From Mucilaginibacter empetricola (lineage in GTDB: Bacteria; Bacteroidota; Bacteroidia; Sphingobacteriales; Sphingobacteriaceae), in the NCBI RefSeq assembly GCF_024808665.1, contig NZ_JANUBZ010000006.1, positions 62,001 through 126,000 of the forward strand: a stretch of DNA of 64,000 nucleotides. The letters are read 5' to 3'. The notes under the pieces are model-generated. The model made no database searches, had not been told where the DNA came from, and was given only the letters and a program-made list of their open reading frames with translations. This document shows positions 1 to 10,066 of this stretch, piece after piece (position 1 is the first letter of the stretch; each line of letters starts with the position of its first letter). A program made the position numbers and the translations under genes.

Positions 1-1300
1 GTACAAACTGGAAAACAACCAAGCCCTTACGAAATATTACGGTTCCAGAATCGAGCTTTAAGGTGCCTTTGAGTACTTTAACCGGGTTGAATGACGATAG
101 GAACAAAGCAGGATAGCTGCCCGAAACCAAACCGGTGATTAATGTAATGCCCATCAGTTTTACCCAAAACATTGATTGATCAAAAGGAAGCTCAATTTGT
201 TTTTGGGTGATTTGATTAAACAGTGGCAACAAAGCAACCAGCAAAACCAGGGATACTACTACCGCAATGCCGGTAAGCAATAATGATTCGCCAATAAATT
301 GCCAGGCCAACACACTTTTTACAGCGCCTATGGCTTTGCGGACCCCAATTTCTTTGGCTCTTTTCACAGACCGGGCCGTAGTTAAATTCATAAAATTGAT
401 GCAGGCGATCAGCAAAATAAATACGGCAACTATGCTGAATAGCTGTACATATTCAATGCGGCCGCCATCAATTACACCATCTTTAAAATTGCCGTGCAGG
501 TACTTTTCGTCAAAGCGTTGCAGCGCTAAATCCTGGGTGAAAATTCCCTTTTTCTCATACTTATTGTAACTTGTTAGCAAGTGCTGGATCTTTTTATTAA
601 CCACAGCCGGATTGGCGTCATCGCGCAGTTGTACATAAGTGAGCGGGCCGTTGTTATCCCAGTCTAAAGTCCAAGGATTGGCTTTCATGTAAGCCTGCCA
701 GTTAATAATGTAATCAAACTTCTCGGATGAGTTTGAGCCGATATTATCAAAAACAGCAGTAACAATAAAATCATGCTGATTATCATAACGAACGGTTTTA
801 CCCATAGCTGTTTGCGAAGCTCCAAAGAAATCTTCGGCCATTTTTTTGGAGATGGCTATGCCCGAAACATTATTGAGTGCGGTTTGCGCGTTGCCCTGTA
901 CCAGGGGATAACTGAACATTTTAAAGAAATCAGAATCAGCGGCGGCGCCTTCTATTTTCAGTATCTTATCGCCTACCCTAAAGGTGTGGCGTTCCTCAAA
1001 GCCGGTAGTTGAACTTGTGGCGTATTTTATCTCAGGAATATTTTTTTTCAGTTCGGTTGCCAATTGGCCCGGCGTAAAATACTGCGCAGTAACCTTATTA
1101 TCATAAAACTGGCGCTCATAAACCGAATACAGGTTTTTGCCGTTTTTATGAAACGCATCCATATCCAATTCGCTTTGCACCCATAACAATATGAGCAAGC
1201 TGCATGCAAGGCCAACTGAAAGCCCTGCAACATTTATAAAAGTATGAGCCTTGTTTTTTACCAGGTTACGCCAGGCTACTTTCAAATAATTTTTTATCAT
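1..1300 (-). CDS. MacB/FtsX-like ABC transporter permease (3' part cut by window edge)
   Basis: Reading the minus strand from the ATG at 1300-1298 gives an uninterrupted frame to the left edge, about 433 residues. It starts MIKNYLKVAWRNLVKNK, the usual N-terminus of Bacteroidota FtsX/MacB-like permeases, followed by a first membrane helix and a long periplasmic MacB_PCD-type domain. Near residues 280-310 is the helix and motif LIACINFMNLTTARS, then RAKEIGVRKAIGA, hallmarks shared with the two complete permeases at 16642 and 19202. The family usually runs to about 790-810 residues, so roughly 370 residues lie outside. These proteins act with a separate ATPase in envelope transport or mechanotransmission; the substrate cannot be told. 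Confidence 0.9.
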   Translation of the reverse strand, partial: MIKNYLKVAWRNLVKNKAHTFINVAGLSVGLACSLLILLWVQSELDMDAFHKNGKNLYSVYERQFYDNKVTAQYFTPGQLATELKKNIPEIKYATSSTTGFEERHTFRVGDKILKIEGAAADSDFFKMFSYPLVQGNAQTALNNVSGIAISKKMAEDFFGASQTAMGKTVRYDNQHDFIVTAVFDNIGSNSSEKFDYIINWQAYMKANPWTLDWDNNGPLTYVQLRDDANPAVVNKKIQHLLTSYNKYEKKGIFTQDLALQRFDEKYLHGNFKDGVIDGGRIEYVQLFSIVAVFILLIACINFMNLTTARSVKRAKEIGVRKAIGAVKSVLAWQFIGESLLLTGIAVVVSLVLLVALLPLFNQITQKQIELPFDQSMFWVKLMGITLITGLVSGSYPALFLSSFNPVKVLKGTLKLDSGTVIFRKGLVVFQFV

Positions 1301-1579
1301 AACAAAAAACTTAAAAAGAAAACTTCACGCTAAATATATAAAATGCATGCCATTAATGTAATATGCTTATTATTAATTACTTAAATAAAAAATACATATA
1401 ACACAGTTGTTCGTATCCGAACAATATACGTGCGGTTTTGAACGGGCGGCGGCTTTCATCGCCAAAATAAAACAGGCTTCGTGTAACAAACAGAAACTTT
1501 GATCAGTCATAGGGTTAAATAGAAGAAAACTTAATAATTTTAAGTTTTTAATAGCTGACCTTTTACTATCCGATTTCAC

Positions 1580-2854
1580 ATGATAAAGAATCTTTACTTT
1601 ATTATCATTCTGCTATTTTCTTCTGCCGCATTTGGGCAAAAAACCTATATCCAATGCGGAAAACTCATCGATGGTGTTTCAAACTCCACCCAAACTCAAA
1701 TTACTATTATTGTTGAAGGTAAAACTATTGTTGGTATTGAAAAAGGATATTTATCCGGAGGCGCTACAGACAAGGTAGTTAACCTGCAAGATAAAACGGT
1801 GATGCCGGGCCTTATTGATTGCCACGTGCACCTGGAAAACCAGGGAACCAATCTGATTGAAACTTTTACGCTAACCGATGCTGATATTGCCTACCACGCG
1901 GCTGTTTATGCCAAACGTACTTTAATGGCTGGTTTTACTACCGTTAGAGATCTGGGTGGTTCGGGTGTGAACATCAGTTTGCGTAAAGCTGTGCAGCAGG
2001 GTTTGGTTGATGGGCCTAGGATTATCACTGCGGGTAGGGCAATTTCTGCCAGCGGCGGCCATATGGATAATTCTGTTGGTTATCGCGATGATGCTTTTAA
2101 TCATAAAATGGGCCCCGATGATGGCGTAGCCGATGGGAGGGATGAGTTAATCAAAGCGGTAAGGCTGCAAATAAAAAGAGGATCGGATGTTATAAAAATA
2201 GCTTCAACAGGCGGCGTGCTTGATTTGAGTGAGAACGGAACAGGCGCCGAATTTACCATTGACGAGATAAAAGCTGTTGTTGAAACCGCAAAAGACTATG
2301 GCTTACGGGTTGCCTGCCACGCCCACGGTGCCGAAGGTATTCGCAGGGCTATTTTGGGTGGGGTAACGTCTATTGAGCATGGCACCTTTATGAATGATGA
2401 GGACATGCAACTGGCCATTAAATACGGCACTTACTATGTTCCTACCATCATCGCCGGAAAATCAGTAGCTGATTCGGCAAAAGTGAAGGGATATTTCCCG
2501 CCGGTAATTGCGCGCAAAGCCATAGAGGTGGGGACACAGATACAACAAACCTTTGCAAAGGCTTATAAAGCAGGAGTGAAAATTGCTTTTGGAACAGATG
2601 CCGGGGTTTATGATCACGGAAAAAATTACATGGAATTTCAATACATGGTTGAGGCCGGTATGCCGCCGATGGCAGCTATTAAATCGGCCACTGCCAGCGC
2701 TGCCGATCTGCTGGGCATAGCCGACAAAACAGGGAGCATCAGCATTGGCAAATTTGCTGATATTGTTGCTGTTGACGGTAACCCGCTGGAAGATATAAAG
2801 ACCATGAAAAACGTATCCTTTGTAATGAAAGAAGGAAAAATATACACTCAATAA
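1580..2854 (+). CDS. Secreted amidohydrolase family protein (prolidase/imidazolonepropionase-like)
   Basis: A 424-residue protein with an N-terminal signal peptide ending near AAFGQ (residue 20). The metal-dependent amidohydrolase set is complete: HxH at 82/84 in GLIDCHVHLE, a candidate carboxylated lysine at 206, His at 247 and 267, and Asp at 340 in FGTDAG. This pattern fits the group of secreted enzymes that hydrolyse Xaa-Pro or related N-acyl/dipeptide bonds. Eight bases separate it from the next gene, an M1 aminopeptidase, so the two probably form a periplasmic peptide-degradation operon. The exact substrate is inference. Confidence 0.88.
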   Translation: MIKNLYFIIILLFSSAAFGQKTYIQCGKLIDGVSNSTQTQITIIVEGKTIVGIEKGYLSGGATDKVVNLQDKTVMPGLIDCHVHLENQGTNLIETFTLTDADIAYHAAVYAKRTLMAGFTTVRDLGGSGVNISLRKAVQQGLVDGPRIITAGRAISASGGHMDNSVGYRDDAFNHKMGPDDGVADGRDELIKAVRLQIKRGSDVIKIASTGGVLDLSENGTGAEFTIDEIKAVVETAKDYGLRVACHAHGAEGIRRAILGGVTSIEHGTFMNDEDMQLAIKYGTYYVPTIIAGKSVADSAKVKGYFPPVIARKAIEVGTQIQQTFAKAYKAGVKIAFGTDAGVYDHGKNYMEFQYMVEAGMPPMAAIKSATASAADLLGIADKTGSISIGKFADIVAVDGNPLEDIKTMKNVSFVMKEGKIYTQ

Positions 2855-2861
2855 AAAATAT

Positions 2862-5357
2862 ATGACAAACATTAAAAAGCTATCGTCATTCATCGTTACG
2901 GGCCTTATTGCGGGGTTGAGCATACCTGCGCATGCACAGGAGCCTGCAAAAACGGATGACCCATTGATGAAGATCTACCGGGAAACACCACCCAAGATCA
3001 ACGACCTGATACATACCAAACTGGATGTGCGGTTTGATTACAAAAAACGCTACATGTATGGCAAGGAATGGGTTACTTTAAAGCCGCATTTTTACCCAAC
3101 TGATACCTTAAGGTTAGATGCCAAAGGCATGGACCTTAAAAATATTTCGGTAGTAAAAGAGGGTAAATTGGTTCCCCTGAAATTTACATATGACAGTCTT
3201 ACCGTTGCTATTAAGCTGGATAAGGTTTATCATAACAATGAAAACTATACTGTTTTTATTGACTATACCGCAAAACCTAACGAACTGCATGTAAAAGGCA
3301 GCGCCGCAATTAACGATGCTAAAGGTTTATACTTTATTAATCCTGATAGTACCGAAAAAGGCAAGCCTGTACAAATATGGACACAAGGCGAAACAGAAAG
3401 TTCATCGGCCTGGTTCCCTACCATTGATAAGCCTGAACAAAAAACTACTGACGAGATCAGCATGACTGTTCCGGCAAAATATGTAACCCTGTCGAACGGA
3501 CGCCTGGCATCGCAGAAAGTTAATGGTGATGGCACCCGTACCGATACCTGGAAACAGGAATTGCCGCACTCGCCTTACTTATTTATGATGGCGGTGGGTA
3601 ATTTTAAAATTTATCATGATAAATGGCGCGATAAAGAGGTTAACTATTACCTGGAACCGGCCTATGCACCTTATGCCAAACAAATTTTCGGGATGACACC
3701 TGAGCTGATTGAGTTTTACTCAAAAACTTTAGGGGTTGATTTTCCATGGTATAAATACTCGCAAATTGTGGTACGCGATTACGTGAGTGGCGCAATGGAA
3801 AACACCAGCGCTACCCTGCATGGCGAATACGTACAAGAAACACCGCGCGAATTGCTGGATGCCAACTATGATGCCGGCAGAAGTACTATTGCTCACGAAT
3901 TATTTCACCAATGGTTTGGCGATTTGGTAACCTGCGAAAGCTGGAGTAACCTTACCGTAAACGAATCATTTGCTGATTTTAGCGAGATGCTTTGGGCCGA
4001 GCACAAATATGGAAAAGATGAAGCCGACGCGCACAGCTTTCAGGCGCTTCAAAACTATTTGGGTACGCCTGACGCCAACACTAAAAACCTGGTGCGTTTT
4101 CACTATGACGACAAAGAAGACGTTTTTGACGTAGTTACTTACCAAAAAGGCGGCAGAATTTTAAATATGCTGCGTAATTATTTGGGTGATGCTGCTTTCT
4201 TTAAAGGGCTTAACATCTACCTAAAAACAAACGAATTTAAAAATGGCGAAGCGCAGCAATTACGCTTAGCTTTAGAAGAAGCCAGTGGCCTTGATTTAAA
4301 CTGGTACTTTAACCAATGGTACTACGGTGCCGGTAACCCGGTATTAAACATCAGCTACAAATGGGATGATGCTTCAAAAACCGAAAAAGTTTATATACAG
4401 CAAACTCAGGATGGCCAGATATTTAAACTGCCAATTGCTGTTGATGTTTACGCAGGCGGCCAAAAAGAGCGTCATAAAGTTTGGTTAAATAATAAGGCCG
4501 ATACTTTAACTTTTGCAGTTGCTTCAAAGCCTGATTTGGTAAATGTTGACGGCGATAAAATATTACTAGCTTCAAAAACCGACAAGAAAACGCTGGACGA
4601 ATATGCTTTCCAATATTTTAATGCGCCATTGTATCTTGATCGCTTAGAGGCTATCGATTCGGCAGCTAAAAAGCAATCAGACAAAGCTGGCCAGAAAATA
4701 ATAATAGGCGCTTTAAAAGATAAATACTACGGTTTGCGTATAAAAGCCATAAGAGCGCTGGATATGAGCAATGATGACGTTCATAATGCTGCATTGCCGA
4801 TATTAACTTCGCTGGCGCAAACAGATGATAATACTTTAGTTCGTGCAGCTGCTATTGCTGCGTTGGGTAAACTGAAAGCATCAGGCAACCTGCCTATCTT
4901 TAAGCAAGCCATCACCAGCCAATCGTACGCTATACAGGGTGCTGCTTTGGTGGCACTTAACGGATTAGAACCAACCCAGGCTTTAACGCTGGCAAAAGGT
5001 TTTGAGAGCGATAATAAAGGTGCACTTACCCAGGGTATTATTGCCGTTTATGCTACCAGTGGTGGCAGTGACCAATGGGCATATGTATATGACGCCTACA
5101 AAAAATCGCAGCCACAGTCTCAATTTAACATGATGAAAAACTTTGCAAACATGGTTGGTCATGTTGATAAGCCTGAATATGCTCAACAAGGAATTGCTGC
5201 TATGAAAGATTTCGGTATAAAATACAAGCAATTTGGTATAGCACCAATCATTACCGGTTTGTTAAACGATGTTAAAGCGCAGCGTACAAAACTAAATGAT
5301 GCTGCATCGGCACAAGCTGCTGATGACGCTGCTAAGGCAATTGATGCTGCAAAATAG
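2862..5357 (+). CDS. M1 family metallo-aminopeptidase, secreted
   Basis: An 831-residue protein with a signal peptide (cleavage near AHAQ, residue 26). The exopeptidase motif GAMEN lies at 310-314 and the zinc site HEXXH-x18-E at H345, E346, H349 and E368. The C-terminal third (about residues 590-800) consists of helical HEAT-like repeats, as in gluzincin aminopeptidases. It removes N-terminal residues from peptides, probably in the periplasm. It follows the amidohydrolase by 8 bp and is likely co-transcribed with it. All catalytic residues are present and the length is normal for the family. Confidence 0.93.
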   Translation: MTNIKKLSSFIVTGLIAGLSIPAHAQEPAKTDDPLMKIYRETPPKINDLIHTKLDVRFDYKKRYMYGKEWVTLKPHFYPTDTLRLDAKGMDLKNISVVKEGKLVPLKFTYDSLTVAIKLDKVYHNNENYTVFIDYTAKPNELHVKGSAAINDAKGLYFINPDSTEKGKPVQIWTQGETESSSAWFPTIDKPEQKTTDEISMTVPAKYVTLSNGRLASQKVNGDGTRTDTWKQELPHSPYLFMMAVGNFKIYHDKWRDKEVNYYLEPAYAPYAKQIFGMTPELIEFYSKTLGVDFPWYKYSQIVVRDYVSGAMENTSATLHGEYVQETPRELLDANYDAGRSTIAHELFHQWFGDLVTCESWSNLTVNESFADFSEMLWAEHKYGKDEADAHSFQALQNYLGTPDANTKNLVRFHYDDKEDVFDVVTYQKGGRILNMLRNYLGDAAFFKGLNIYLKTNEFKNGEAQQLRLALEEASGLDLNWYFNQWYYGAGNPVLNISYKWDDASKTEKVYIQQTQDGQIFKLPIAVDVYAGGQKERHKVWLNNKADTLTFAVASKPDLVNVDGDKILLASKTDKKTLDEYAFQYFNAPLYLDRLEAIDSAAKKQSDKAGQKIIIGALKDKYYGLRIKAIRALDMSNDDVHNAALPILTSLAQTDDNTLVRAAAIAALGKLKASGNLPIFKQAITSQSYAIQGAALVALNGLEPTQALTLAKGFESDNKGALTQGIIAVYATSGGSDQWAYVYDAYKKSQPQSQFNMMKNFANMVGHVDKPEYAQQGIAAMKDFGIKYKQFGIAPIITGLLNDVKAQRTKLNDAASAQAADDAAKAIDAAK

Positions 5358-5579
5358 TAAGAATGGGAATCAAGAGTCAAGATATTAGAGCCAGGAATCA
5401 AGAAAAAGTAGCAATGCTGTTGCTTAATGTCATATTTGATTAGATATTTCGAGGGTGTAAAATAACTGTGTCACGATCTATTGACTTATCAGCTTATTTT
5501 CTTGACTCTTGGTTCTTAACTCTTGATTCGCATAAGAAATAGATTTAAAAGAGGTGTTGCACTTAGTGTGACGCCTCTT
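5358..5579. repeat. Imperfect inverted repeat between convergent genes
   Basis: The left arm near 5367-5403 and the right arm near 5500-5529 are imperfect reverse complements built on GAATCAAGAGTCAAGA-like sequence. They sit between two convergent genes. The element may be a bidirectional terminator or a decayed dispersed palindrome; no coding frame is apparent. Confidence 0.5.
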
Positions 5580-6392
5580 TTATTTTAAAGCTACTTCTTC
5601 TGCCAGCCGGTTTATTTTGCCCTGTTCGCGGGTTTCAATAACGGCATCAAATGATTCTTCGTAATGCGGGTGATTGGTCTTCATCAGCCTGTCCCAAAAG
5701 TTAAAATACAGTCCGTAGTTGCATTTTACTAAACGGTGATGCATGTTATGATGGGTAGAAGTGTTGTGCCACTTGAATATTTTATGACTGGCAAAGCCTT
5801 TAGGAAACAATTCATATCCCAAATGCCCGGTAACATTTAGCAGCAAAGAATACAGCGAAAAAATGGTTATAGCCGATGCATGATGGGGAATAGTAAAAGC
5901 AATAAGAGGGATGATACCAACCTCAACCAACGCTTCGATAGGATGGAAGGCATAGGCTGCAAACGGTGTTGGATTGGTTGACAGATGATGTGTTTTATGC
6001 GCCAGTTTAAAGAGCGGTTTCCAGTGCATCAGGCGGTGTGTCCAATAAAAATAGGTGTCGTGCAAAACAATCATCAACCCTATGCTAAAAAAGTAGTAGA
6101 GGTAGCCGTATTTATTTATGGGCGTATACACCTGTGTTAAGCCATGTTTGCCGGCCCATATTACGGTTAGTATAACGACACCAAATATTAATATGGTGGT
6201 AAACGAATATTTTATTTCGTGAATGATGTGTTTCTTTTCGGGATATCGCTGCTGAATTTTGGCATACCAGTAGCGTTTATTTCGCCAAACATAAAAGAAC
6301 AGGTAAAACGAGCCGGTAAACAACAGATATCGGATGCTTATATTAAACAGCACAATTAATGAATCAAATGAATTGGCCAATGACGAAAACAT
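5580..6392 (-). CDS. Sterol desaturase / fatty acid hydroxylase family membrane protein
   Basis: A 270-residue polytopic membrane protein with the histidine clusters of the di-iron fatty acid hydroxylase superfamily: HDTYFYWTHRLMH, then AHKTHH, and near the C-terminus HHNMHH. Several hydrophobic helices precede and separate the clusters. Members hydroxylate or desaturate lipids in the cytoplasmic membrane; the lipid substrate cannot be deduced. It starts 20 bp after the stop of the upstream diadenylate cyclase gene on the same strand, so the two may be transcribed together. Length and motifs are normal for the family. Confidence 0.87.
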   Translation of the reverse strand: MFSSLANSFDSLIVLFNISIRYLLFTGSFYLFFYVWRNKRYWYAKIQQRYPEKKHIIHEIKYSFTTILIFGVVILTVIWAGKHGLTQVYTPINKYGYLYYFFSIGLMIVLHDTYFYWTHRLMHWKPLFKLAHKTHHLSTNPTPFAAYAFHPIEALVEVGIIPLIAFTIPHHASAITIFSLYSLLLNVTGHLGYELFPKGFASHKIFKWHNTSTHHNMHHRLVKCNYGLYFNFWDRLMKTNHPHYEESFDAVIETREQGKINRLAEEVALK

Positions 6393-6412
6393 ATGAGCTA
6401 TAACGTTTTATT

Positions 6413-7198
6413 TTAAAAATCCTTATTCAGCAATTTCTCCAGCTCGGCAAAACTGATATTCATTTTAACACGGCCCTGTTTAGCGTATGATATTTCGCCT
6501 GTTTCTTCGGATACGATGATTGCTGTAGCATCATTGGTTTCGGTAACGCCAATACCGGCGCGGTGTCTTAAGCCAAACTGCGCGGGCAGATCAGTTTTCT
6601 CGGTAAGCGGTAAAATACAACTGGCCGATTTTATTTTATTCTCCGCAATTACAACGGCACCATCATGCAGCGGACTGTTTTTTTGGAAGATACTTTCGAG
6701 CAGGCGTTTGGATATTTTGCCCTCAATTACCTCACAGCTGTTTTGGTAAAATTGTTCATCGTAATACTTGGCAAAAACAATTAGTGCTCCTGTGCGGGTT
6801 TGTTTCATGCTTTTGCAGGCATCAATAATGGGTTTAATACGGGCGTAATTGTCCTTTTCGGCTTCGGCTTTGCCAAAAAAATACTGCCACCAGGCTTTGT
6901 TTCGCTGCAGGGAAGCATTTTTACCAACCAGCAATAAAAATCGCCGCACTTCCTGTTGAAAGACTATAATGATAGCAATGATGCCCACATTTACAAATTG
7001 CTGCAGTATGCCGGTAAGCAAACGCATTTGTAAACCCCTTACCACGTAGTATAAACAGAATACAATGGCAAGGCCTATAAAAATGTTAGCTGCAATAGTG
7101 CCCCTTATTAAATTGTATAACTGGTAAATAAGAATGGCGACCAGTACTACATCAAGAATATCAAAAAAAGTAAATTTAAACAGGCTGAAAAATTGCAT
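6413..7198 (-). CDS. cdaA: Membrane diadenylate cyclase (c-di-AMP synthase)
   Basis: A 261-residue protein with three N-terminal membrane helices (about 14-34, 36-56 and 62-82) followed by a cytoplasmic DAC domain. The two diagnostic motifs are intact: DGA at 179-181 (SPLHDGAVVIAENK) and RHR at 211-213 (FGLRHRAGIGVTE). The enzyme condenses two ATP molecules into cyclic di-AMP, a messenger for osmotic and cell-wall homeostasis. In many Bacteroidota the gene sits near folP; here its neighbours are a TerC-like protein 108 bp upstream and the hydroxylase family gene downstream. The active site looks functional. Confidence 0.94.
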   Translation of the reverse strand: MQFFSLFKFTFFDILDVVLVAILIYQLYNLIRGTIAANIFIGLAIVFCLYYVVRGLQMRLLTGILQQFVNVGIIAIIIVFQQEVRRFLLLVGKNASLQRNKAWWQYFFGKAEAEKDNYARIKPIIDACKSMKQTRTGALIVFAKYYDEQFYQNSCEVIEGKISKRLLESIFQKNSPLHDGAVVIAENKIKSASCILPLTEKTDLPAQFGLRHRAGIGVTETNDATAIIVSEETGEISYAKQGRVKMNISFAELEKLLNKDF

Positions 7199-7306
7199 TT
7201 ACTAAGGTAAGAAGATTGTGTGAGAGATAAGAGAGACCGCACAGCAGATTGGTTTTTTAATTTTGACGTGACAATGACCGCCGAACCGGGTGTGTTGAAA
7301 CAATAC

Positions 7307-8362
7307 CTATTTAACGGCCTCGTGGACTTTTTTGGGAAAAAGTAAAGAAGCAACGATACTGATTACCAGTATAGCCAAAATAACCAACAGGGAATTGGTA
7401 GTATCGAGGCCAATCCTGTCGACATAATTGGCGCCCAGCATTTTTAGGCCGATAAAGGTTAGTAGAGCTGCCAGACCAATTTTAAGATAATGAAATTTAT
7501 CAATAATATTCACCAGCAAAAAGAACATGGAGCGCAGCCCCAGTATGGCGAAGATATTGGAGAAGAAAACGATATAAGGATCTTTAGTAACCGAAAATAT
7601 GGCCGGGATGGAATCAACTGCGAAAACAAGATCGGTAACTTCAATAATCAGTAGTACCAAAAAGAGCGGGGTGATATATTTTTTATGATCCATGCGGACG
7701 AAAAATTTGTCGCCTGCAAAATGCGGATGAACGGAAAAATATTTGGAAGCAAATTTTACTATGGTATGGTTTTCGGGATCAATTTCTTCCTCTGCATTAC
7801 GGTTTACATACATCATTACACCGGTATACACCAAAAAGGCGCCAAACAGGTAAAGTATCCAGTGAAACTGACTGATGAGCGTAGCTCCAAGAAAGATAAA
7901 GGCAAAGCGCATAATAATGGCGCCAATTATCCCCCAAAACAAAACCTTGTGGTAGTGTTTGGGCTCCACAGCAAAGGCGGTAAATATCAGTACAATAACA
8001 AATATATTATCGACAGATAAGGCATATTCAACCACATAGCCGGTAATAAACTCAGTAGCCAGGTTTTTTTGGTACAGGTTTAAGCTACCGGTAAAATCGG
8101 CCGGGTTAAGTTTAAGGTTATGGAAGTTGTCGGTATTAATTTGCTGCAGCGTGGCAAAGTTATCTACATGGTGCAGCAGGTAACCGTAGTTAAACAGGAA
8201 GAAGTAAAAGCCCAGTGCAAAGCTGACCCAAACCAGGCTCATAATGCCTGCCTTTTTCATGCTAACAGGTTTGCTGGTGCTGCCAAACAGACCCAGATCA
8301 AGCGCAAGCATTATCAGGATAAAAATTATAAAGGCCGAAATGAAAATTAATTCACTTTGCAT
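7307..8362 (-). CDS. TerC family integral membrane protein
   Basis: A 351-residue protein with about nine membrane helices and the TerC family signatures: acidic helix ends in YALSVDNIFVIVLIF and EVTDLVFAVDSIPAIF. Related proteins (TerC, Alx) are linked to tellurite resistance or Mn2+ efflux during metalation of exported proteins. It follows the polyprenyl synthase by only 3 bp on the same strand, so the two are almost certainly one transcript. A large loop between the first two helices (residues about 65-105) is typical of longer TerC homologues. The transported ion is inferred from the family only. Confidence 0.9.
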   Translation of the reverse strand: MQSELIFISAFIIFILIMLALDLGLFGSTSKPVSMKKAGIMSLVWVSFALGFYFFLFNYGYLLHHVDNFATLQQINTDNFHNLKLNPADFTGSLNLYQKNLATEFITGYVVEYALSVDNIFVIVLIFTAFAVEPKHYHKVLFWGIIGAIIMRFAFIFLGATLISQFHWILYLFGAFLVYTGVMMYVNRNAEEEIDPENHTIVKFASKYFSVHPHFAGDKFFVRMDHKKYITPLFLVLLIIEVTDLVFAVDSIPAIFSVTKDPYIVFFSNIFAILGLRSMFFLLVNIIDKFHYLKIGLAALLTFIGLKMLGANYVDRIGLDTTNSLLVILAILVISIVASLLFPKKVHEAVK

Positions 8363-8365
8363 TAA

Positions 8366-9337
8366 TTATTTGTTGCGTTCGGTTGTAAAGCGTACCAATT
8401 GTTCCAGTCCGGTCCGGGCCTCGCCTTCGGGAAATGTGTTGAGTATTTCAAAGGCTTCATCCTGGTATTTCTTCATTTGGGTTTCGGCATATTCCAATCC
8501 GCCGGTATCTTTTACAAAACGGATAATGCGGGCTATTTTTTCAGGATCATCATTATGGTTTTTAACCAGGTTAATCATCTCCTTTTTAAGCTTCGACGGA
8601 CTATTGTTAAGCGAATAAATTAAAGGCAGGGTTACTTTTTTCTCCTTGATATCAATACCCAGTGGTTTGCCAACATCATCGGTACCAAAATCAAACATAT
8701 CATCCTTAATCTGGAAGGCTATGCCAATCTTTTCACCAAAAAGGCGCATTTTTTCGATAGTAGCATCATCGGCATCTGCTGAAGCAGCACCACATTCGCA
8801 GCACGATGCAATTAATGAAGCTGTTTTTTGCCTGATCACCTCGTAATAAATAGGCTCCTCGATATCCATTTTGCGTACTTTTTCTACCTGCAGCAACTCG
8901 CCCTCAATCATCTGGCGCATGGCTTCGGATACTATTTTCAGAAACCTGAAGTCATCGTTCTTAATAGATAGCAGCAGGCCTTTCGACAATAGGAAATCGC
9001 CCACTAAAACAGCTATTTTATTTTTCCAGAGCGCGTTGATAGAGAAGAAACTGCGACGCTGATAAGAATTATCAACCACATCATCATGTATCAATGTGGC
9101 AGTATGCAAAAGCTCAACCAGGGCAGCCCCGCGGTGGGTGGACTCATTGATGCCGCCGCAAATACTGGCCGAAAAAAATACAAACATGGGCCGTATCTGC
9201 TTGCCCTTGCGCTTAACAATATAATGGGTAATACGATCAAGCAGTGGCACTGAGCTTTGCATGGAAGACTTGAACTTTCCTTCAAAAACGTCAATATCAG
9301 CAGCGATGGGTTTCTTAATCTCGTTGATGCTCAGCAT
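8366..9337 (-). CDS. Polyprenyl diphosphate synthase (long-chain, trans)
   Basis: A 323-residue enzyme of the trans-isoprenyl synthase family. The first aspartate-rich motif is D85-D86-x2-D89 in LIHDDVVDN and the second is D212-D213-x2-D216 in QIKDDMFDFG; both bind the Mg2+-diphosphate. It elongates farnesyl or geranyl diphosphate with isopentenyl diphosphate units, most likely to make the menaquinone side chain in Bacteroidota. Small residues upstream of the first motif (LLHTATLIH) suggest a long product. It leads a minus-strand operon with the TerC gene. Confidence 0.93.
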   Translation of the reverse strand: MLSINEIKKPIAADIDVFEGKFKSSMQSSVPLLDRITHYIVKRKGKQIRPMFVFFSASICGGINESTHRGAALVELLHTATLIHDDVVDNSYQRRSFFSINALWKNKIAVLVGDFLLSKGLLLSIKNDDFRFLKIVSEAMRQMIEGELLQVEKVRKMDIEEPIYYEVIRQKTASLIASCCECGAASADADDATIEKMRLFGEKIGIAFQIKDDMFDFGTDDVGKPLGIDIKEKKVTLPLIYSLNNSPSKLKKEMINLVKNHNDDPEKIARIIRFVKDTGGLEYAETQMKKYQDEAFEILNTFPEGEARTGLEQLVRFTTERNK

Positions 9338-9659
9338 TGAAACAATACATGCTTTTAGTGTATAAGGCCGCTATAGCAGCATTCAACAGCAAACATAAGT
9401 TAAAATTATTTATCTGCATTAATGGCTGGTGAATTTATGTTGATGTAATGACGGTGGAAGGCAAAGTTAAGCCCCACCTAAATCCTCCCGGTAGGGAGGA
9501 CTTAAAAAAAACAGGAAAGCAGGTGAAGTTAAAGTCTCCCCAGCCGGGGGAGATTTAGAGGGGGCATATGCTCCCAACACCTCTACTATATTTCAAATTT
9601 GATTAAACCAATTGCTGAGTTTTTACTCTATTACTATAACAACACTAAATGATAAAATA
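9338..9659. repeat. Intergenic stretch with a C/G-rich inverted repeat
   Basis: No gene is visible. At 9471-9515 (CCCACCTAAATCCTCCCGG...) and 9530-9565 (...CCGGGGGAGATTTAGAGGGG) there are two related arms that can pair in part. The motif resembles dispersed intergenic palindromes of Bacteroidota. The remainder is the divergent promoter region of the polyprenyl synthase gene and the small secreted protein. Confidence 0.45.
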
Positions 9660-9980
9660 ATGAAAATCAAGATATTTGGAGGTTTATTAATAGCCATAAT
9701 GGCGTTTACCTCAATGGCCCAGGCACAAACCCGCACCCCGGTTATTAATCGCAGGGAGCACAATCAAAATCGCAGAATTAACCAGGGCGTACGCAGCGGA
9801 GAACTCACTCGTAACGAAACCCGCCATCTGCGTAATGATGAGCGGCGCATAAGAAACCAAAAGATGGCATACAAAGCCAGCGGACATGTAACCTATGCCG
9901 AACGCAGGCAGCTGCGCCACGAAGAAAATTATACCAGTCGTGCTATTTATCGTGACAAGCATAACGACAGGGTAAGATAA
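9660..9980 (+). CDS. Small secreted arginine/histidine-rich protein
   Basis: The frame is open from 9612, but the ATG at 9660 begins a clean signal peptide (MKIKIFGGLLIAIMAFTSMAQ), so that start is preferred, giving 106 residues. The mature part is strongly basic and rich in Arg, Asn, Glu and His, with repeated R-x2-R-x-E/H heptad-like patterns suggesting alpha-helix. Similar small basic secreted proteins are common in Sphingobacteriaceae and have no known function. It sits alone just before the tRNA-Ser. Confidence 0.7.
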   Translation: MKIKIFGGLLIAIMAFTSMAQAQTRTPVINRREHNQNRRINQGVRSGELTRNETRHLRNDERRIRNQKMAYKASGHVTYAERRQLRHEENYTSRAIYRDKHNDRVR

Positions 9981-10066
9981 TGGTTGTATAGTGAGTTAAG
10001 TTTTCATGAAGCGTTCCGGTTAAATAGCCGGGGCGTTTTTTTATTGCAGGCGAAAGCAATATTATT